A stretch of DNA of 12,024 bases from an uncultured Rubrivivax sp. (GCA_937975735.1 CALJUI010000279.1:1-12024); one strand, 5' to 3'. Positions 1 through 7,400 are shown, counted from the first letter of the stretch. The notes: generated by a model from the sequence alone, not told the origin. Numbers and translations: made by a program.

Positions 1-393
<393 letters not shown>

Positions 394-415
394 GTCCCGG
401 CCTCGCGCCGAACCG

Positions 416-451
416 AAGGGCCCGCTCCCTCGAGGGAGCGGGCCCTTTTTC
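416..451 (+). terminator. Intrinsic terminator of groEL
   Basis: AAGGGCCCGCTCCC (416-429), loop TCGA (430-433), and GGGAGCGGGCCCTT (434-447) form a perfect 14-bp stem, followed by TTTC. The tract reads TTTTT at 446-450. It lies 22 bp past the groEL stop and has the textbook form of a Rho-independent terminator. Because the stem is A-rich on its left flank only to two bases, it is probably stronger on the + strand than on the - strand. Confidence 0.93.
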
Positions 452-488
452 ATCGATGGCCACGGCGACCCCTGCGCGACGGTGGGTC

Positions 489-494
489 GATAAT
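489..494 (+). promoter_or_regulatory. Candidate -10 box of the DUF1631 gene
   Basis: GATAAT lies 8 bp upstream of the ATG at 503 in otherwise GC-rich DNA just after the groEL terminator. No convincing -35 hexamer is seen 16-18 bp upstream. If used, transcription would begin within a few bases of the start codon, giving a leaderless or nearly leaderless mRNA. This is based on sequence resemblance only. Confidence 0.35.
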
Positions 495-502
495 GCGAGG
501 CC

Positions 503-2206
503 ATGACAGCGCCGACCATGACACCGGCCCGCCAGCATTTCATCGACGACGAACTGCTGCGCGTGCCCCTGCTGGCCGAACAGGTCGTCGAGGCCACCTT
601 CGAGGAGCTGCGGCTGGCGATGGCCGGCGCCGGTCCGCAGGAGCGCGCGGTCGCCGCCGACCTGATGCGCACCGCCGAGGCCAAGCGTGCGGTGCTCGTC
701 AAGCACTTCGCCGACTCGGTGCGCTCGCAAGTGCGGCAGGAGCTCGGCATCGATCCGCCCGACCGGCCGGCCGCGGCGCCGACCGCCGCCCGCCCCACGC
801 TCGCGCTGCTGGACGAAACGGAGATCGCGGCCGACGTCGAGATCTCGCACGCCATCGAGGCCATCAAGAGCGTCGCCGAGCACGAACTGCGCGAGCTCGC
901 GAGCTTCGCCTCGGCGCTCGCCGGCGACATGAACGTCGGCCGGGACCACAACCCCTTCCGCGCCGAGACCTACGCGCGGGCGATGTGGGACGCGGCGCAA
1001 GCCTTGCCGATGTCGCGCGGCTTCCAGGTCCGCCTGATGCGCCACGCCAGCCAGCCGCTGGCCCAGCTGCTGCGCAAGGCCTACGCCGGCGCCTGCGCCC
1101 GGCTCGAGTCGACCGGCATCGAGCCGGCCGTCTACCGCACCGTGATCCTGCCGGCCGGGGCACGGTCCTACCGGCCCGGCGACTCGTGGCTCGGCCGCGG
1201 CCCCGACCTGAACCGCATGCGCGACACGATGCCGGCGTCGATCGACGAGATGCAGGGCCCGCGCACCAGCCAGATGCCGCTCGAGCGCGTGCTCGACGAC
1301 GTCGACCGCGCGCTGCGTGCGCTGCCGGCCGAGGCGCCGCTGACCGAACGCGCAAAGCTGCTGTCCTCGCAGCGCTCGCGCATCGTGCGCTACGCCGACA
1401 AGGCGGTCGACCAGCAGCTGATCGAGCTGCTGAGCCGGCTGTTCGACGCGATCCTGACCGACAGCCGCGTGCCGAGAGACGTCCAGGTCACGCTGTCGCG
1501 CCTGCAGCCGGCGGTGATGCGGCTGGCGCTGCGCGACGCCGGCCTGCTCGACGACTACGTGCACCCGGTCTGGCGCTTCATGGATCAGATCGCGCATCAG
1601 GCCTCGCTGCTGCCCGACGACAGCCGGGCTCGCGCGGATGCGCTGCACCACGCCGAGTCCCTGATCGACACCCTGGCGCGCGAGAGCCAGCCCGACGCGA
1701 TGCATTACCGCTGGGCGCTCGAGCGCCTGGCCACCGCGGACCGCGACCGGCTGGCGCAGCGCATCCAGCGTGCCGCGCCCGACATCGCCACGCTGCAGGC
1801 CCTGGAAGACCGTCTGGCCGAACGCAGCGCCCCACTGCCCACCGGGTCCGGCCCGCTCGACGAGAGCCAGCTCGAGACCGTGCCCGCCGATCTGATGGAC
1901 GACCTGCCACCACCGCGCGCCGACGCACCCGACGCGACGACCTGGCTCAACGAGCGCAAGCCGGGCGACTGGGTGCGGCTGTTCCGGCAGGGGCAATGGG
2001 TGCGCCTGCAACTGCTGTCGCAGGGACGGCGGGGCGATGCCTGGCTGTTCGGCGAGATCGGCGGCGACGGCACCGTGGCGATGCGGCGCCGTGCGCTCGA
2101 GCGGCTCTACGACGAAGGGCTGGCGAACTCGGTGCGCGCGCGCTCGCTGGTCCGCGCGGCGGCCGAGCAGATCATGCGCAACGTGGCCAAGCCCGCCGAG
2201 CGCTGA
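503..2206 (+). CDS. DUF1631 family protein
   Basis: Cytosolic protein of 567 residues with no signal peptide or membrane segment, and no experimentally anchored role that I can name. Some members are mislabelled 'thymidine phosphorylase' in databases. Two conserved family stretches can be read: an NPFRAETYARAMWDA-like segment at residues about 147-165, and SRLQPAVMRLALRD followed by a DDYVHPVWRFMDQIA segment at about 331-360. The C-terminal module, about residues 475-565, reads as a small beta-rich domain (PGDWVRLF...WVRLQLLSQ...DAWLFGEI) followed by a helix. At 567 residues it is shorter than many members, which often exceed 700, so the central linker looks compressed. The chosen ATG has a GAGG only 2 bp upstream; an alternative ATG lies at 518. 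It converges tail-to-tail with the hydrolase gene, 9 bp apart. Family call fairly sure, function unknown. Confidence 0.85.
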   Translation: MTAPTMTPARQHFIDDELLRVPLLAEQVVEATFEELRLAMAGAGPQERAVAADLMRTAEAKRAVLVKHFADSVRSQVRQELGIDPPDRPAAAPTAARPTLALLDETEIAADVEISHAIEAIKSVAEHELRELASFASALAGDMNVGRDHNPFRAETYARAMWDAAQALPMSRGFQVRLMRHASQPLAQLLRKAYAGACARLESTGIEPAVYRTVILPAGARSYRPGDSWLGRGPDLNRMRDTMPASIDEMQGPRTSQMPLERVLDDVDRALRALPAEAPLTERAKLLSSQRSRIVRYADKAVDQQLIELLSRLFDAILTDSRVPRDVQVTLSRLQPAVMRLALRDAGLLDDYVHPVWRFMDQIAHQASLLPDDSRARADALHHAESLIDTLARESQPDAMHYRWALERLATADRDRLAQRIQRAAPDIATLQALEDRLAERSAPLPTGSGPLDESQLETVPADLMDDLPPPRADAPDATTWLNERKPGDWVRLFRQGQWVRLQLLSQGRRGDAWLFGEIGGDGTVAMRRRALERLYDEGLANSVRARSLVRAAAEQIMRNVAKPAER

Positions 2207-2215
2207 CGCCCGCGA

Positions 2216-3109
2216 TCAGCCGTCGCTCAGCGCGCGCCGGATCGTCGCCATCACGCGGGCCGGCTGCTCGTGGACGATCCAGTGGCTGGCGTCGGCCACC
2301 CGCTCGATCCGCAGCCGGGGCACCCAGCGCTCGAGCCCGTCGAGCAGGCCCGGACGCAGCGCCTGGTCGGCCTCTCCCCAGAGCACGGTCGTAGGCAGCC
2401 GTACGCTGACCGCCTCGTCCGGGAACTCCAACCGGCGCACCGCATCGTCGCCGTCGCGCGGCGGACGCAGCGGCGAGGCGCGGTAGTAGTTCAGCGCCCC
2501 GGTCAGTCCGCACTGCCAGACCTTCGTGAAGGCGCGGCGCTGCGCATCGTCGATCGCCCACCAGGGGCTGCGCAGGAAGGAGCGCAGGCGCGCGAAGTCG
2601 TCGGCGGCCAGCAGCGCCTCGGCATCGGGCCGGATCAGGTAGGTCATGTAGGCGCTGGCCGCCTGCTGGGCCGGGTCGTCGCGCAGCTCGCGCACGAAGG
2701 CCGCCGGGTGCGGCGAGTTGACGATCAGCAGCCGGCGCAGCAGGTCCGGCCGCTGCGCCGCCAGGTTCCAGGCGATCGCACCGCCCCAGTCGTGCGCGAC
2801 CAGCAGATCCAGTGGGGCGCCGAAGGCCTCGATCGATGCGACGAGGTCGGCCACCAGGTGCTTGGCGCGGTAGGCCTCGACCTCGACCGGCGCCGAGGAG
2901 TGCTCGTAGCCGCGCAGGTTCGGCGCCCATAGCCGCATCTCGCCGGCCAGGCCGCGCATCACCTCGTCCCAGACGAAGGCCGCCTCGGGGAAGCCGTGCA
3001 GCAGCATCACGCGGGGCCCGACGTCGCCGGCGCTGCGAAACGACAGCGTGATGCCGTGCGGCAACGCCTGCACGTGGCGGCGGATCAAGTCGTCGTCGGA
3101 TGCGTCCAT
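2216..3109 (-). CDS. Alpha/beta hydrolase, epoxide hydrolase-like
   Basis: A 297-residue soluble alpha/beta-hydrolase-fold enzyme with no signal peptide. The oxyanion-hole motif HGFPE is at residues 38-42, and the nucleophile elbow HDWGG at 106-110 places Asp107 as nucleophile. Asp248 (in GEAD) and His276 (in ASHW) complete a plausible triad. An Asp nucleophile in HDWGG and a cap-domain NYYR motif match the soluble epoxide hydrolase branch rather than serine esterases; haloalkane or haloacetate dehalogenases are the main alternative. The substrate is unknown. Its start codon lies inside the 3' end of engB (25-bp overlap) with no good Shine-Dalgarno sequence, so translation is probably coupled to engB on one transcript. 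Its stop is 9 bp from that of the convergent DUF1631 gene, leaving no space for a separate terminator. Confidence 0.88.
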   Translation of the reverse strand: MDASDDDLIRRHVQALPHGITLSFRSAGDVGPRVMLLHGFPEAAFVWDEVMRGLAGEMRLWAPNLRGYEHSSAPVEVEAYRAKHLVADLVASIEAFGAPLDLLVAHDWGGAIAWNLAAQRPDLLRRLLIVNSPHPAAFVRELRDDPAQQAASAYMTYLIRPDAEALLAADDFARLRSFLRSPWWAIDDAQRRAFTKVWQCGLTGALNYYRASPLRPPRDGDDAVRRLEFPDEAVSVRLPTTVLWGEADQALRPGLLDGLERWVPRLRIERVADASHWIVHEQPARVMATIRRALSDG

Positions 3110-3774
3110 GCGTACAGGCTCTGCGCGGCGTCGTCGACGCCCTGCTTGGACAATGCCGAGAACAGCGCGACGCCGACGTCGGCGAGCTCGCCGGCGAGCT
3201 CGCCGAGTGCGACCTGCACCTGCGCCAGCGACGCGTTCGCCTCGCGCCGGTTCAGCTTGTCGGCCTTGGTCAGCAGCACCAGCAGCCGCACTTCGCCGGT
3301 GATCACGCGCGGGCGGATCAGCCCGAGCAGGCGCTGGTCGAGGTCGGTCAGCCCGAGCCGCGCATCGACCATCAGCACCACGCCCGACAGGCTGCGCCGA
3401 TCGCTGAGGTAGCTGGCCATCACCTGCTGCCAGCGCAGCTTGGCCGCGCGCTCGACGGCCGCATAGCCGTAGCCCGGCAGGTCGGCGAAGAGCGCGTCGG
3501 GCGCGAGCTTCGGTCCCAGCTCAAACAGGTTGATGTGCTGCGTGCGGCCCGGCGTGCGGGACGCGAAGGCCAGCCGGCGCTGCTGGGTCAGGGTGTTGAT
3601 CGCGGTGGACTTGCCGGCGTTGCTGCGCCCCACGAAGGCGATCTCGGGGCCCTCCTGCACCGGCAGCTGATCGAGCCTGCTGGCGGTGGTCAGGAAGCGC
3701 GCACCGTGCAGCCATGCCAGCGCGCGCCGGGCTTCGTCGGTGGGCGCCATGGCGGCCCGGGGGGACGTTGTCAT
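3085..3774 (-). CDS. engB: Ribosome biogenesis GTP-binding protein EngB (YihA/YsxC)
   Basis: A 229-residue TRAFAC-class GTPase of the EngB family, which assists assembly of the large ribosomal subunit in the cytosol and is usually essential. The G1 P-loop GRSNAGKST is at residues 49-57, the switch I region SRTPGRTQHIN at 72-82 (G2 Thr in it), G3 DLPGYGY at 98-104, G4 TKAD at 169-172, and a G5-like SALSK near residue 210. The length fits the family. The ATG at 3774 has no Shine-Dalgarno sequence but has TACAAT 5 bp upstream, suggesting a leaderless mRNA; Met9 (about 24 bp downstream) is an alternative start. It is divergent from the cytochrome c4 gene (78-bp gap), an arrangement familiar in Burkholderiales, and is followed by the overlapping hydrolase gene. 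Confidence 0.97.
   Translation of the reverse strand: MTTSPRAAMAPTDEARRALAWLHGARFLTTASRLDQLPVQEGPEIAFVGRSNAGKSTAINTLTQQRRLAFASRTPGRTQHINLFELGPKLAPDALFADLPGYGYAAVERAAKLRWQQVMASYLSDRRSLSGVVLMVDARLGLTDLDQRLLGLIRPRVITGEVRLLVLLTKADKLNRREANASLAQVQVALGELAGELADVGVALFSALSKQGVDDAAQSLYAWTHPTTT
3181..3204. repeat. Tandem duplication of a 12-bp palindrome within engB
   Basis: GGCGAGCTCGCC occurs twice head to tail (3181-3192, 3193-3204). Each unit is a perfect 12-bp palindrome, so the whole 24 bp is also self-complementary. In EngB it encodes GELAGELA, a helix near the C-terminus. It probably arose by replication slippage or local duplication. Confidence 0.8.
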
Positions 3775-3779
3775 GGGTC

Positions 3780-3789
3780 ATTGTAAAAT
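3780..3789. promoter_or_regulatory. Overlapping divergent -10-like boxes, engB / cytochrome c4
   Basis: The 10-bp AT patch ATTGTAAAAT carries TACAAT on the minus strand (3785-3780, 5 bp before the engB ATG) and TAAAAT on the plus strand (3784-3789, 63 bp before the cytochrome c4 ATG). These are the best -10 matches in the 78-bp intergenic region. Matching -35 boxes at 16-18 bp are poor on both strands, so the assignment is tentative. If both are real, the two polymerases would compete for the same DNA. Confidence 0.4.
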
Positions 3790-3852
3790 CAGCGGGTTTG
3801 ATCCTGACGTCGTGCCGCTTGGCGGCCGGCGGCTCAACCCCAAGGCCCGTTC

Positions 3853-4479
3853 ATGAAGTTGCCCGCTCACATCGTGCTCGTCCTGCTGCTGGCCTCCGGC
3901 CTGGCGACGCCCGCCCTCGCGGCCTCGGCCGCGCCGGCGGCTAAGCCCGACCTCGCGCGCGGCGAGGCCGTCGCCGCCACCTGCATCGCCTGCCACACCG
4001 CCGACGGCTCGCGCGGCACGCCGGCCAACCCGATCCTGCAGGGCCAGATCCCGGAATACCTGGCCAAGCAGCTGCACGAGTTCAAGTCGGGCAAGCGCAA
4101 GAACGCCATCATGCAGGGCATGGCCGCGCCGCTGTCCGACGCCGACATCGTCAACGTCTCGGCCTTTTATGCGTCCAAGCAGGCCAAGCCCGGCTTCGCG
4201 AAGAACAAGGACACGGTGCTGCTCGGCGAGAAGATCTATCGCGGCGGCATCGCGGATCGGCAGATCCCGGCCTGCTCGGGCTGCCACAGTCCGAACGGTG
4301 CCGGCATCCCGGCCCAGTACCCCCGCATGGCCGGCCAGCACGCCGACTACACCGAGGCCCAGCTGATCGCCTTCCGCTCGGGCGCCCGCGCCAACAGCGA
4401 GCAGATGACCGGCGTCGCCGCCAAGCTCAACGACCGCGAGATCAAGGCCGTGTCGGACTACATCGCCGGCCTGCGCTGA
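3853..4479 (+). CDS. Cytochrome c4-type dihaem c-type cytochrome, periplasmic
   Basis: A 208-residue exported electron carrier. The signal peptide spans about residues 1-23 (hydrophobic HIVLVLLLASGLA, cleavage near PALA-A). Two haem c attachment motifs are present, CIACH at 44-48 and CSGCH at 141-145, one in each of two similar class I cytochrome domains. Candidate Met sixth ligands are M87 or M90 in the first domain and the Met of SEQMTG in the second. Size and two-domain plan fit cytochrome c4, which typically passes electrons from the bc1 complex to terminal oxidases. AAGG at 3842-3845, 7 bp upstream, supports the start. The gene appears monocistronic, with an intrinsic terminator 23 bp after its stop. 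Its position next to engB is usual for Burkholderiales. Confidence 0.95.
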   Translation: MKLPAHIVLVLLLASGLATPALAASAAPAAKPDLARGEAVAATCIACHTADGSRGTPANPILQGQIPEYLAKQLHEFKSGKRKNAIMQGMAAPLSDADIVNVSAFYASKQAKPGFAKNKDTVLLGEKIYRGGIADRQIPACSGCHSPNGAGIPAQYPRMAGQHADYTEAQLIAFRSGARANSEQMTGVAAKLNDREIKAVSDYIAGLR

Positions 4480-4502
4480 ACGCGTTGGCCGTCGACCCCA
4501 CG

Positions 4503-4529
4503 AAGGCCGGTCGCTGACCGGCCTTTTTC
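4503..4529 (+). terminator. Intrinsic terminator of the cytochrome c4 gene
   Basis: AAGGCCGGTC (4503-4512), loop GCT, and GACCGGCCTT (4516-4525) form a perfect 10-bp stem that runs into a five-T tract (4524-4528). This is a classic Rho-independent terminator separating the cytochrome gene from msrP. Confidence 0.93.
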
Positions 4530-4613
4530 ATGTGCCGACGCCGGCATCGGCCCGGCCGAGGTAAGGTCGATTGCGTCCAGCCGACCCATCGCTGCCACCG
4601 ATCGGAGCCTCGA

Positions 4614-5606
4614 ATGCACCTGCTCAAAGACCGCGGATTCGACCACGCCACGCCATCCGAGATCACGCCGCGCGGCATCTATCTCGACCGGCGCGACTGG
4701 CTGCGTCGCGCCGCCGCGGGCGCCGCCGGCACCGGCCTGGCCTTGTGGGCCGCGCGGGATGCGCGCGCCCAGATCGCCCGGCCGGGCAAGCTGGCCCCGC
4801 TGCCGGCGGTGCGCAGCACCGTGGCCGGCGCCGTGACGACGGACCGGCCGACGAGCTACGAGCACGTCACCGGCTACAACAACTTCTACGAGTTCGGCAC
4901 CGAGAAGTCCGATCCGGCGGCCAACGCGAAGTGGCTGAAGACCCGCCCGTGGACGGTCGCGATCGAGGGTGAGGTGAAGAAGCCCGGCACGATGGACATC
5001 GACGCGCTGCTCAAGCTCGCGCCGATGGAGGAACGCATCTACCGGCTTCGCTGCGTCGAGGGCTGGTCGATGGTGATCCCGTGGATCGGCTACTCGCTGG
5101 CCGAGTTGATCCGCCGCGTCGAGCCCACCGGGAAGGCGAAGTACCTGCAGTTCGTGACGCTCGCCGACGAGCAGCAGATGCCCGGCATCGGCCTTCCGGT
5201 GCTCGACTGGCCCTACGTCGAGGCATTGCGCATGGACGAGGCGATGCATCCGCTGTCGATGCTGGTCTTCGGCGTCTACGGCGAAGTGCTGCCGAACCAG
5301 AACGGCGCGCCGATCCGGCTGGCCGTGCCGTGGAAGTACGGCTTCAAGTCGGGCAAGTCGATCGTGCGCATCCGCTTCGTCGAGAAGCAGCCGCCGACGA
5401 GCTGGCAGCAGGCGATCCCGAGCGAGTACGGTTTCTACTCCAACGTCAACCCGAAGGTCGACCATCCGCGCTGGAGCCAGGCCACCGAGCGGCGGATCGG
5501 CGAGGACGGGCTGTTCGCGAAGAAGCGCCCGACCCTGATGTTCAACGGCTACGAAGCCCAGGTCGGCCAGCTCTACGCCGGCATGGACCTGCGCAGGTTC
5601 TTCTAG
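4614..5606 (+). CDS. msrP: Protein-methionine-sulfoxide reductase catalytic subunit MsrP (YedY)
   Basis: A 330-residue periplasmic molybdopterin enzyme that reduces oxidised methionine residues in envelope proteins. A Tat signal is visible: twin Arg at residues 26-27 in DRRDWLRRAAAG, then a hydrophobic stretch, with cleavage likely after ARDARA (residue 52). The sulfite-oxidase-fold core contains RLRCVEGWSMVIPWIGYSL, in which Cys147 is the expected molybdenum ligand; the WKYGFKSGKSIV region binds the cofactor. The start at 4614 is chosen because GGAG (4604-4607) sits 6 bp upstream. An in-frame ATG at 4530 would add 28 Arg/Cys-rich residues ahead of the Tat signal and begins at the edge of the preceding terminator, so it is unlikely. 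A weak -10-like TAAGGT is at 4562-4567. It is cotranscribed with msrQ, 4 bp downstream. Confidence 0.97.
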   Translation: MHLLKDRGFDHATPSEITPRGIYLDRRDWLRRAAAGAAGTGLALWAARDARAQIARPGKLAPLPAVRSTVAGAVTTDRPTSYEHVTGYNNFYEFGTEKSDPAANAKWLKTRPWTVAIEGEVKKPGTMDIDALLKLAPMEERIYRLRCVEGWSMVIPWIGYSLAELIRRVEPTGKAKYLQFVTLADEQQMPGIGLPVLDWPYVEALRMDEAMHPLSMLVFGVYGEVLPNQNGAPIRLAVPWKYGFKSGKSIVRIRFVEKQPPTSWQQAIPSEYGFYSNVNPKVDHPRWSQATERRIGEDGLFAKKRPTLMFNGYEAQVGQLYAGMDLRRFF

Positions 5607-5610
5607 TCCC

Positions 5611-6243
5611 GTGAACCGCCTGCTGCTGAGCCGGGCGGCCAAGCCGGCGCTGTTCCTGCTGGCGTTGCTGCCGCTGGCCTGGTTGGTGTTCGCTGCCGCC
5701 ACCGACCGCCTCGGCGCCAACCCGGCCGAGGCGCTGATCCGCTCCGGCGGCGACTGGACACTGCGGCTGCTGTGCCTGACGTTGGCCGTCACGCCGCTGC
5801 GCCAGCTCAGCGGCTGGAGTGCGCTGGCACGCTTTCGCCGCATGCTGGGCCTGTTCACGTTCTTCTACGCGCTGCTGCACTTCCTCAGCTACGCGTGGCT
5901 CGACATGGGCTTCGACCCGGCGGCGATCGTCGCCGACATCGCCAAGCGGCCCTTCATCCTGGTCGGCAGCGCCGCGCTGCTGCTCCTGCTGCCGCTGGCC
6001 GCCACCTCGTTCAACCGCGCCATCCGCGCGCTCGGGGCGAAGCGCTGGCAGGCGCTGCACCGGCTGGTCTACGCGATCGCCGGCCTCGCGCTGCTGCACT
6101 TCTTCTGGATGCGCGCCGGCAAGAACGACTTCGGCGAGGTGGCCGTCTATGCCGCGATCATCGGCGCGCTTCTCGGTTGGCGCCTGTGGTTCTGGCTGCG
6201 CGGCCGCGCCGGGGGCCGGCGCGCGGCGCCGCTCACAGGGTAA
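5611..6243 (+). CDS. msrQ: Haem-binding membrane subunit MsrQ (YedZ)
   Basis: A 210-residue inner-membrane b-type cytochrome of the ferric-reductase-like transmembrane family. It passes electrons from the respiratory chain (quinol or flavin) to MsrP. About six hydrophobic helices are visible. The conserved haem-ligand histidines are His90 (LLHFLSY), His150 (ALHRLVY) and His163 (LLHFFWM). The RFRRMLGLFTFFYALLH and GAKRWQALHRL stretches are typical of MsrQ. The start is GTG, 4 bp after the msrP stop. Only a weak AGG lies 13 bp upstream, so translation is probably coupled to msrP. The tail is basic and Gly/Arg-rich. Length fits the family. Confidence 0.96.
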   Translation: MNRLLLSRAAKPALFLLALLPLAWLVFAAATDRLGANPAEALIRSGGDWTLRLLCLTLAVTPLRQLSGWSALARFRRMLGLFTFFYALLHFLSYAWLDMGFDPAAIVADIAKRPFILVGSAALLLLLPLAATSFNRAIRALGAKRWQALHRLVYAIAGLALLHFFWMRAGKNDFGEVAVYAAIIGALLGWRLWFWLRGRAGGRRAAPLTG

Positions 6244-6273
6244 TTGTCGACCCGCCGGGTCAGCCGGCCTTGC

Positions 6274-6279
6274 TAGGAT
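6274..6279 (+). promoter_or_regulatory. Candidate extended -10 of the TRAP operon
   Basis: TAGGAT is preceded by TGC (6271-6273), giving an extended -10 form 74 bp before the dctP-type ATG. No -35 hexamer stands out. The 110-bp gap between msrQ and the TRAP genes otherwise holds only a short GACCC-GCC-GGGTC hairpin (6249-6261) without a T tract, so readthrough from msrPQ is also possible. Confidence 0.3.
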
Positions 6280-6353
6280 GGTCGGTGATCCAGTCCCGCG
6301 GCGCGATCTCGACAACAAGCGCCCGAGCCCCTTCATCACCCGAGGATCCGCCC

Positions 6354-7373
6354 ATGTTCAAGACCCCGTTCAAGCCCCTTGTCGCCGCCGCCGTGCTGGT
6401 TGGCCTGGCCCCGGCCGCGATGGCCGAGGTGACGCTCACCGTCTCGAGCTGGCTGCCGCCGTCGCACCTGCTGTCGCGCGCGCAGGCCGACTGGTGCGCC
6501 GACGTGAGCAAGGCCACCAGCAACCGCGTCAAGTGCAACATCCTGCCGAAGCCGGTGGCGCCGCCGCCGGGCACCTTCGACGCCGTGCGCGACGGCCTGG
6601 CCGACCTGTCGTACAGCGTGCAGGGCTATACCCCCGGCCGCTACGTGCTGACCAAGCTGGCCGAAATGCCCTTCCTGGGCGACAGCGCCATCGCCACCAG
6701 CGTGGCCTACCAGCGCATCCACGAGAAGCATCTGGCCAAGCACGACGAGCACCGCGGCCTGCACGTCATCACGGTCTTCACGCACGGCCCGGGCAACATC
6801 TTCAACAACAAGCAGCCGGTGAACAAGCTGTCCGACGTCGAGGGCATCAAGTTCCGCGTCGGCGGCGGCGTCGTCAACGACGTGGGCAAGGCCATCGGCG
6901 CGAACATGACGCTCAAGCCGGCGCCGCAGTCCTACGAACTGCTGTCCTCCGGCGTCGTCGACGGCGTCTGGTTCCCGGACGAGTCCATCGTCTCGTTCAA
7001 GCTCGACAAGCTGATCAAGTACAAGACCCGCGTCCCGGGCGGTCTGTACAACACCAGCTTCGCCTTCGTGATGAATCCCGCCACCTGGGCCAAGATCCCG
7101 AAGGCCGACCAGGAGGCGATCAAGAAGCTCTCCGGCGAGGCCGCGGCGCGCCACTTCGGCAAGTACTGGGACGACGAGGACACCAAGAGCCGCGCCGCCC
7201 AGCAGGTGGCCGGCATCCAGACCGTGGACGCCGACGCCAAGTTCCTGGCCGACTTCAAGGCCAAGACCGCCGGCATCGAGGCCGACTGGGTCAAGGACGC
7301 CCAGGCCAAGGGCCTGAAGAACGCCGCCGCGGTGCTGAAGGAGTTCCGCGCCGAGATCGCGAAGCTGCAGTGA
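6354..7373 (+). CDS. TRAP transporter substrate-binding protein, DctP/TakP-like
   Basis: A 339-residue periplasmic solute receptor that delivers substrate to the DctQ/DctM membrane complex. The Sec signal peptide is residues 1-24 (cleavage AMA-E25). The mature protein starts with EVTLTVSSWLPPSH, typical of the family. The signature GIKFRVGGG at about 164-172 includes Arg168, the family's conserved ligand-carboxylate-binding arginine, and APQSYELLSSGVVDG is the other conserved block. Two cysteines (C48, C61) are close enough to form a disulfide in the periplasm. GAGGAT at 6342-6347, 6 bp upstream, supports the start. The substrate cannot be read from sequence; carboxylates such as 2-oxo acids or dicarboxylates are the family norm. 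It is separated from dctQ by a 91-bp gap containing two hairpins. Confidence 0.95.
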   Translation: MFKTPFKPLVAAAVLVGLAPAAMAEVTLTVSSWLPPSHLLSRAQADWCADVSKATSNRVKCNILPKPVAPPPGTFDAVRDGLADLSYSVQGYTPGRYVLTKLAEMPFLGDSAIATSVAYQRIHEKHLAKHDEHRGLHVITVFTHGPGNIFNNKQPVNKLSDVEGIKFRVGGGVVNDVGKAIGANMTLKPAPQSYELLSSGVVDGVWFPDESIVSFKLDKLIKYKTRVPGGLYNTSFAFVMNPATWAKIPKADQEAIKKLSGEAAARHFGKYWDDEDTKSRAAQQVAGIQTVDADAKFLADFKAKTAGIEADWVKDAQAKGLKNAAAVLKEFRAEIAKLQ

Positions 7374-7380
7374 CCGTCGA

Positions 7381-7400
7381 ACGGGCCCCCGCGGGCCCGT
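7381..7400. terminator. GC-rich hairpin 1 after the TRAP binding-protein gene
   Basis: ACGGGCCC (7381-7388), loop CCGC, and GGGCCCGT (7393-7400) form a perfect 8-bp stem, beginning 7 bp after the stop. There is no T tract, so it is more likely a 3' RNA-stabilising or partial-attenuation structure than a full terminator. Confidence 0.6.

Noticed and set aside
4530..4613. Upstream ATG extending MsrP by 28 residues
   Set aside because: It overlaps the cytochrome terminator edge, has no ribosome-binding site, and would place an Arg/Cys-rich segment before a normal Tat signal. The ATG at 4614 has GGAG at good spacing.
4458..5858. 466-residue minus-strand open frame opposite msrP
   Set aside because: No family motif is seen, it covers the cytochrome terminator and the msrP/msrQ junction, and its composition is shadow-like.
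6249..6261. Hairpin GACCC-GCC-GGGTC after msrQ as a terminator
   Set aside because: Only a 5-bp stem with no T tract; too weak to support a terminator call.
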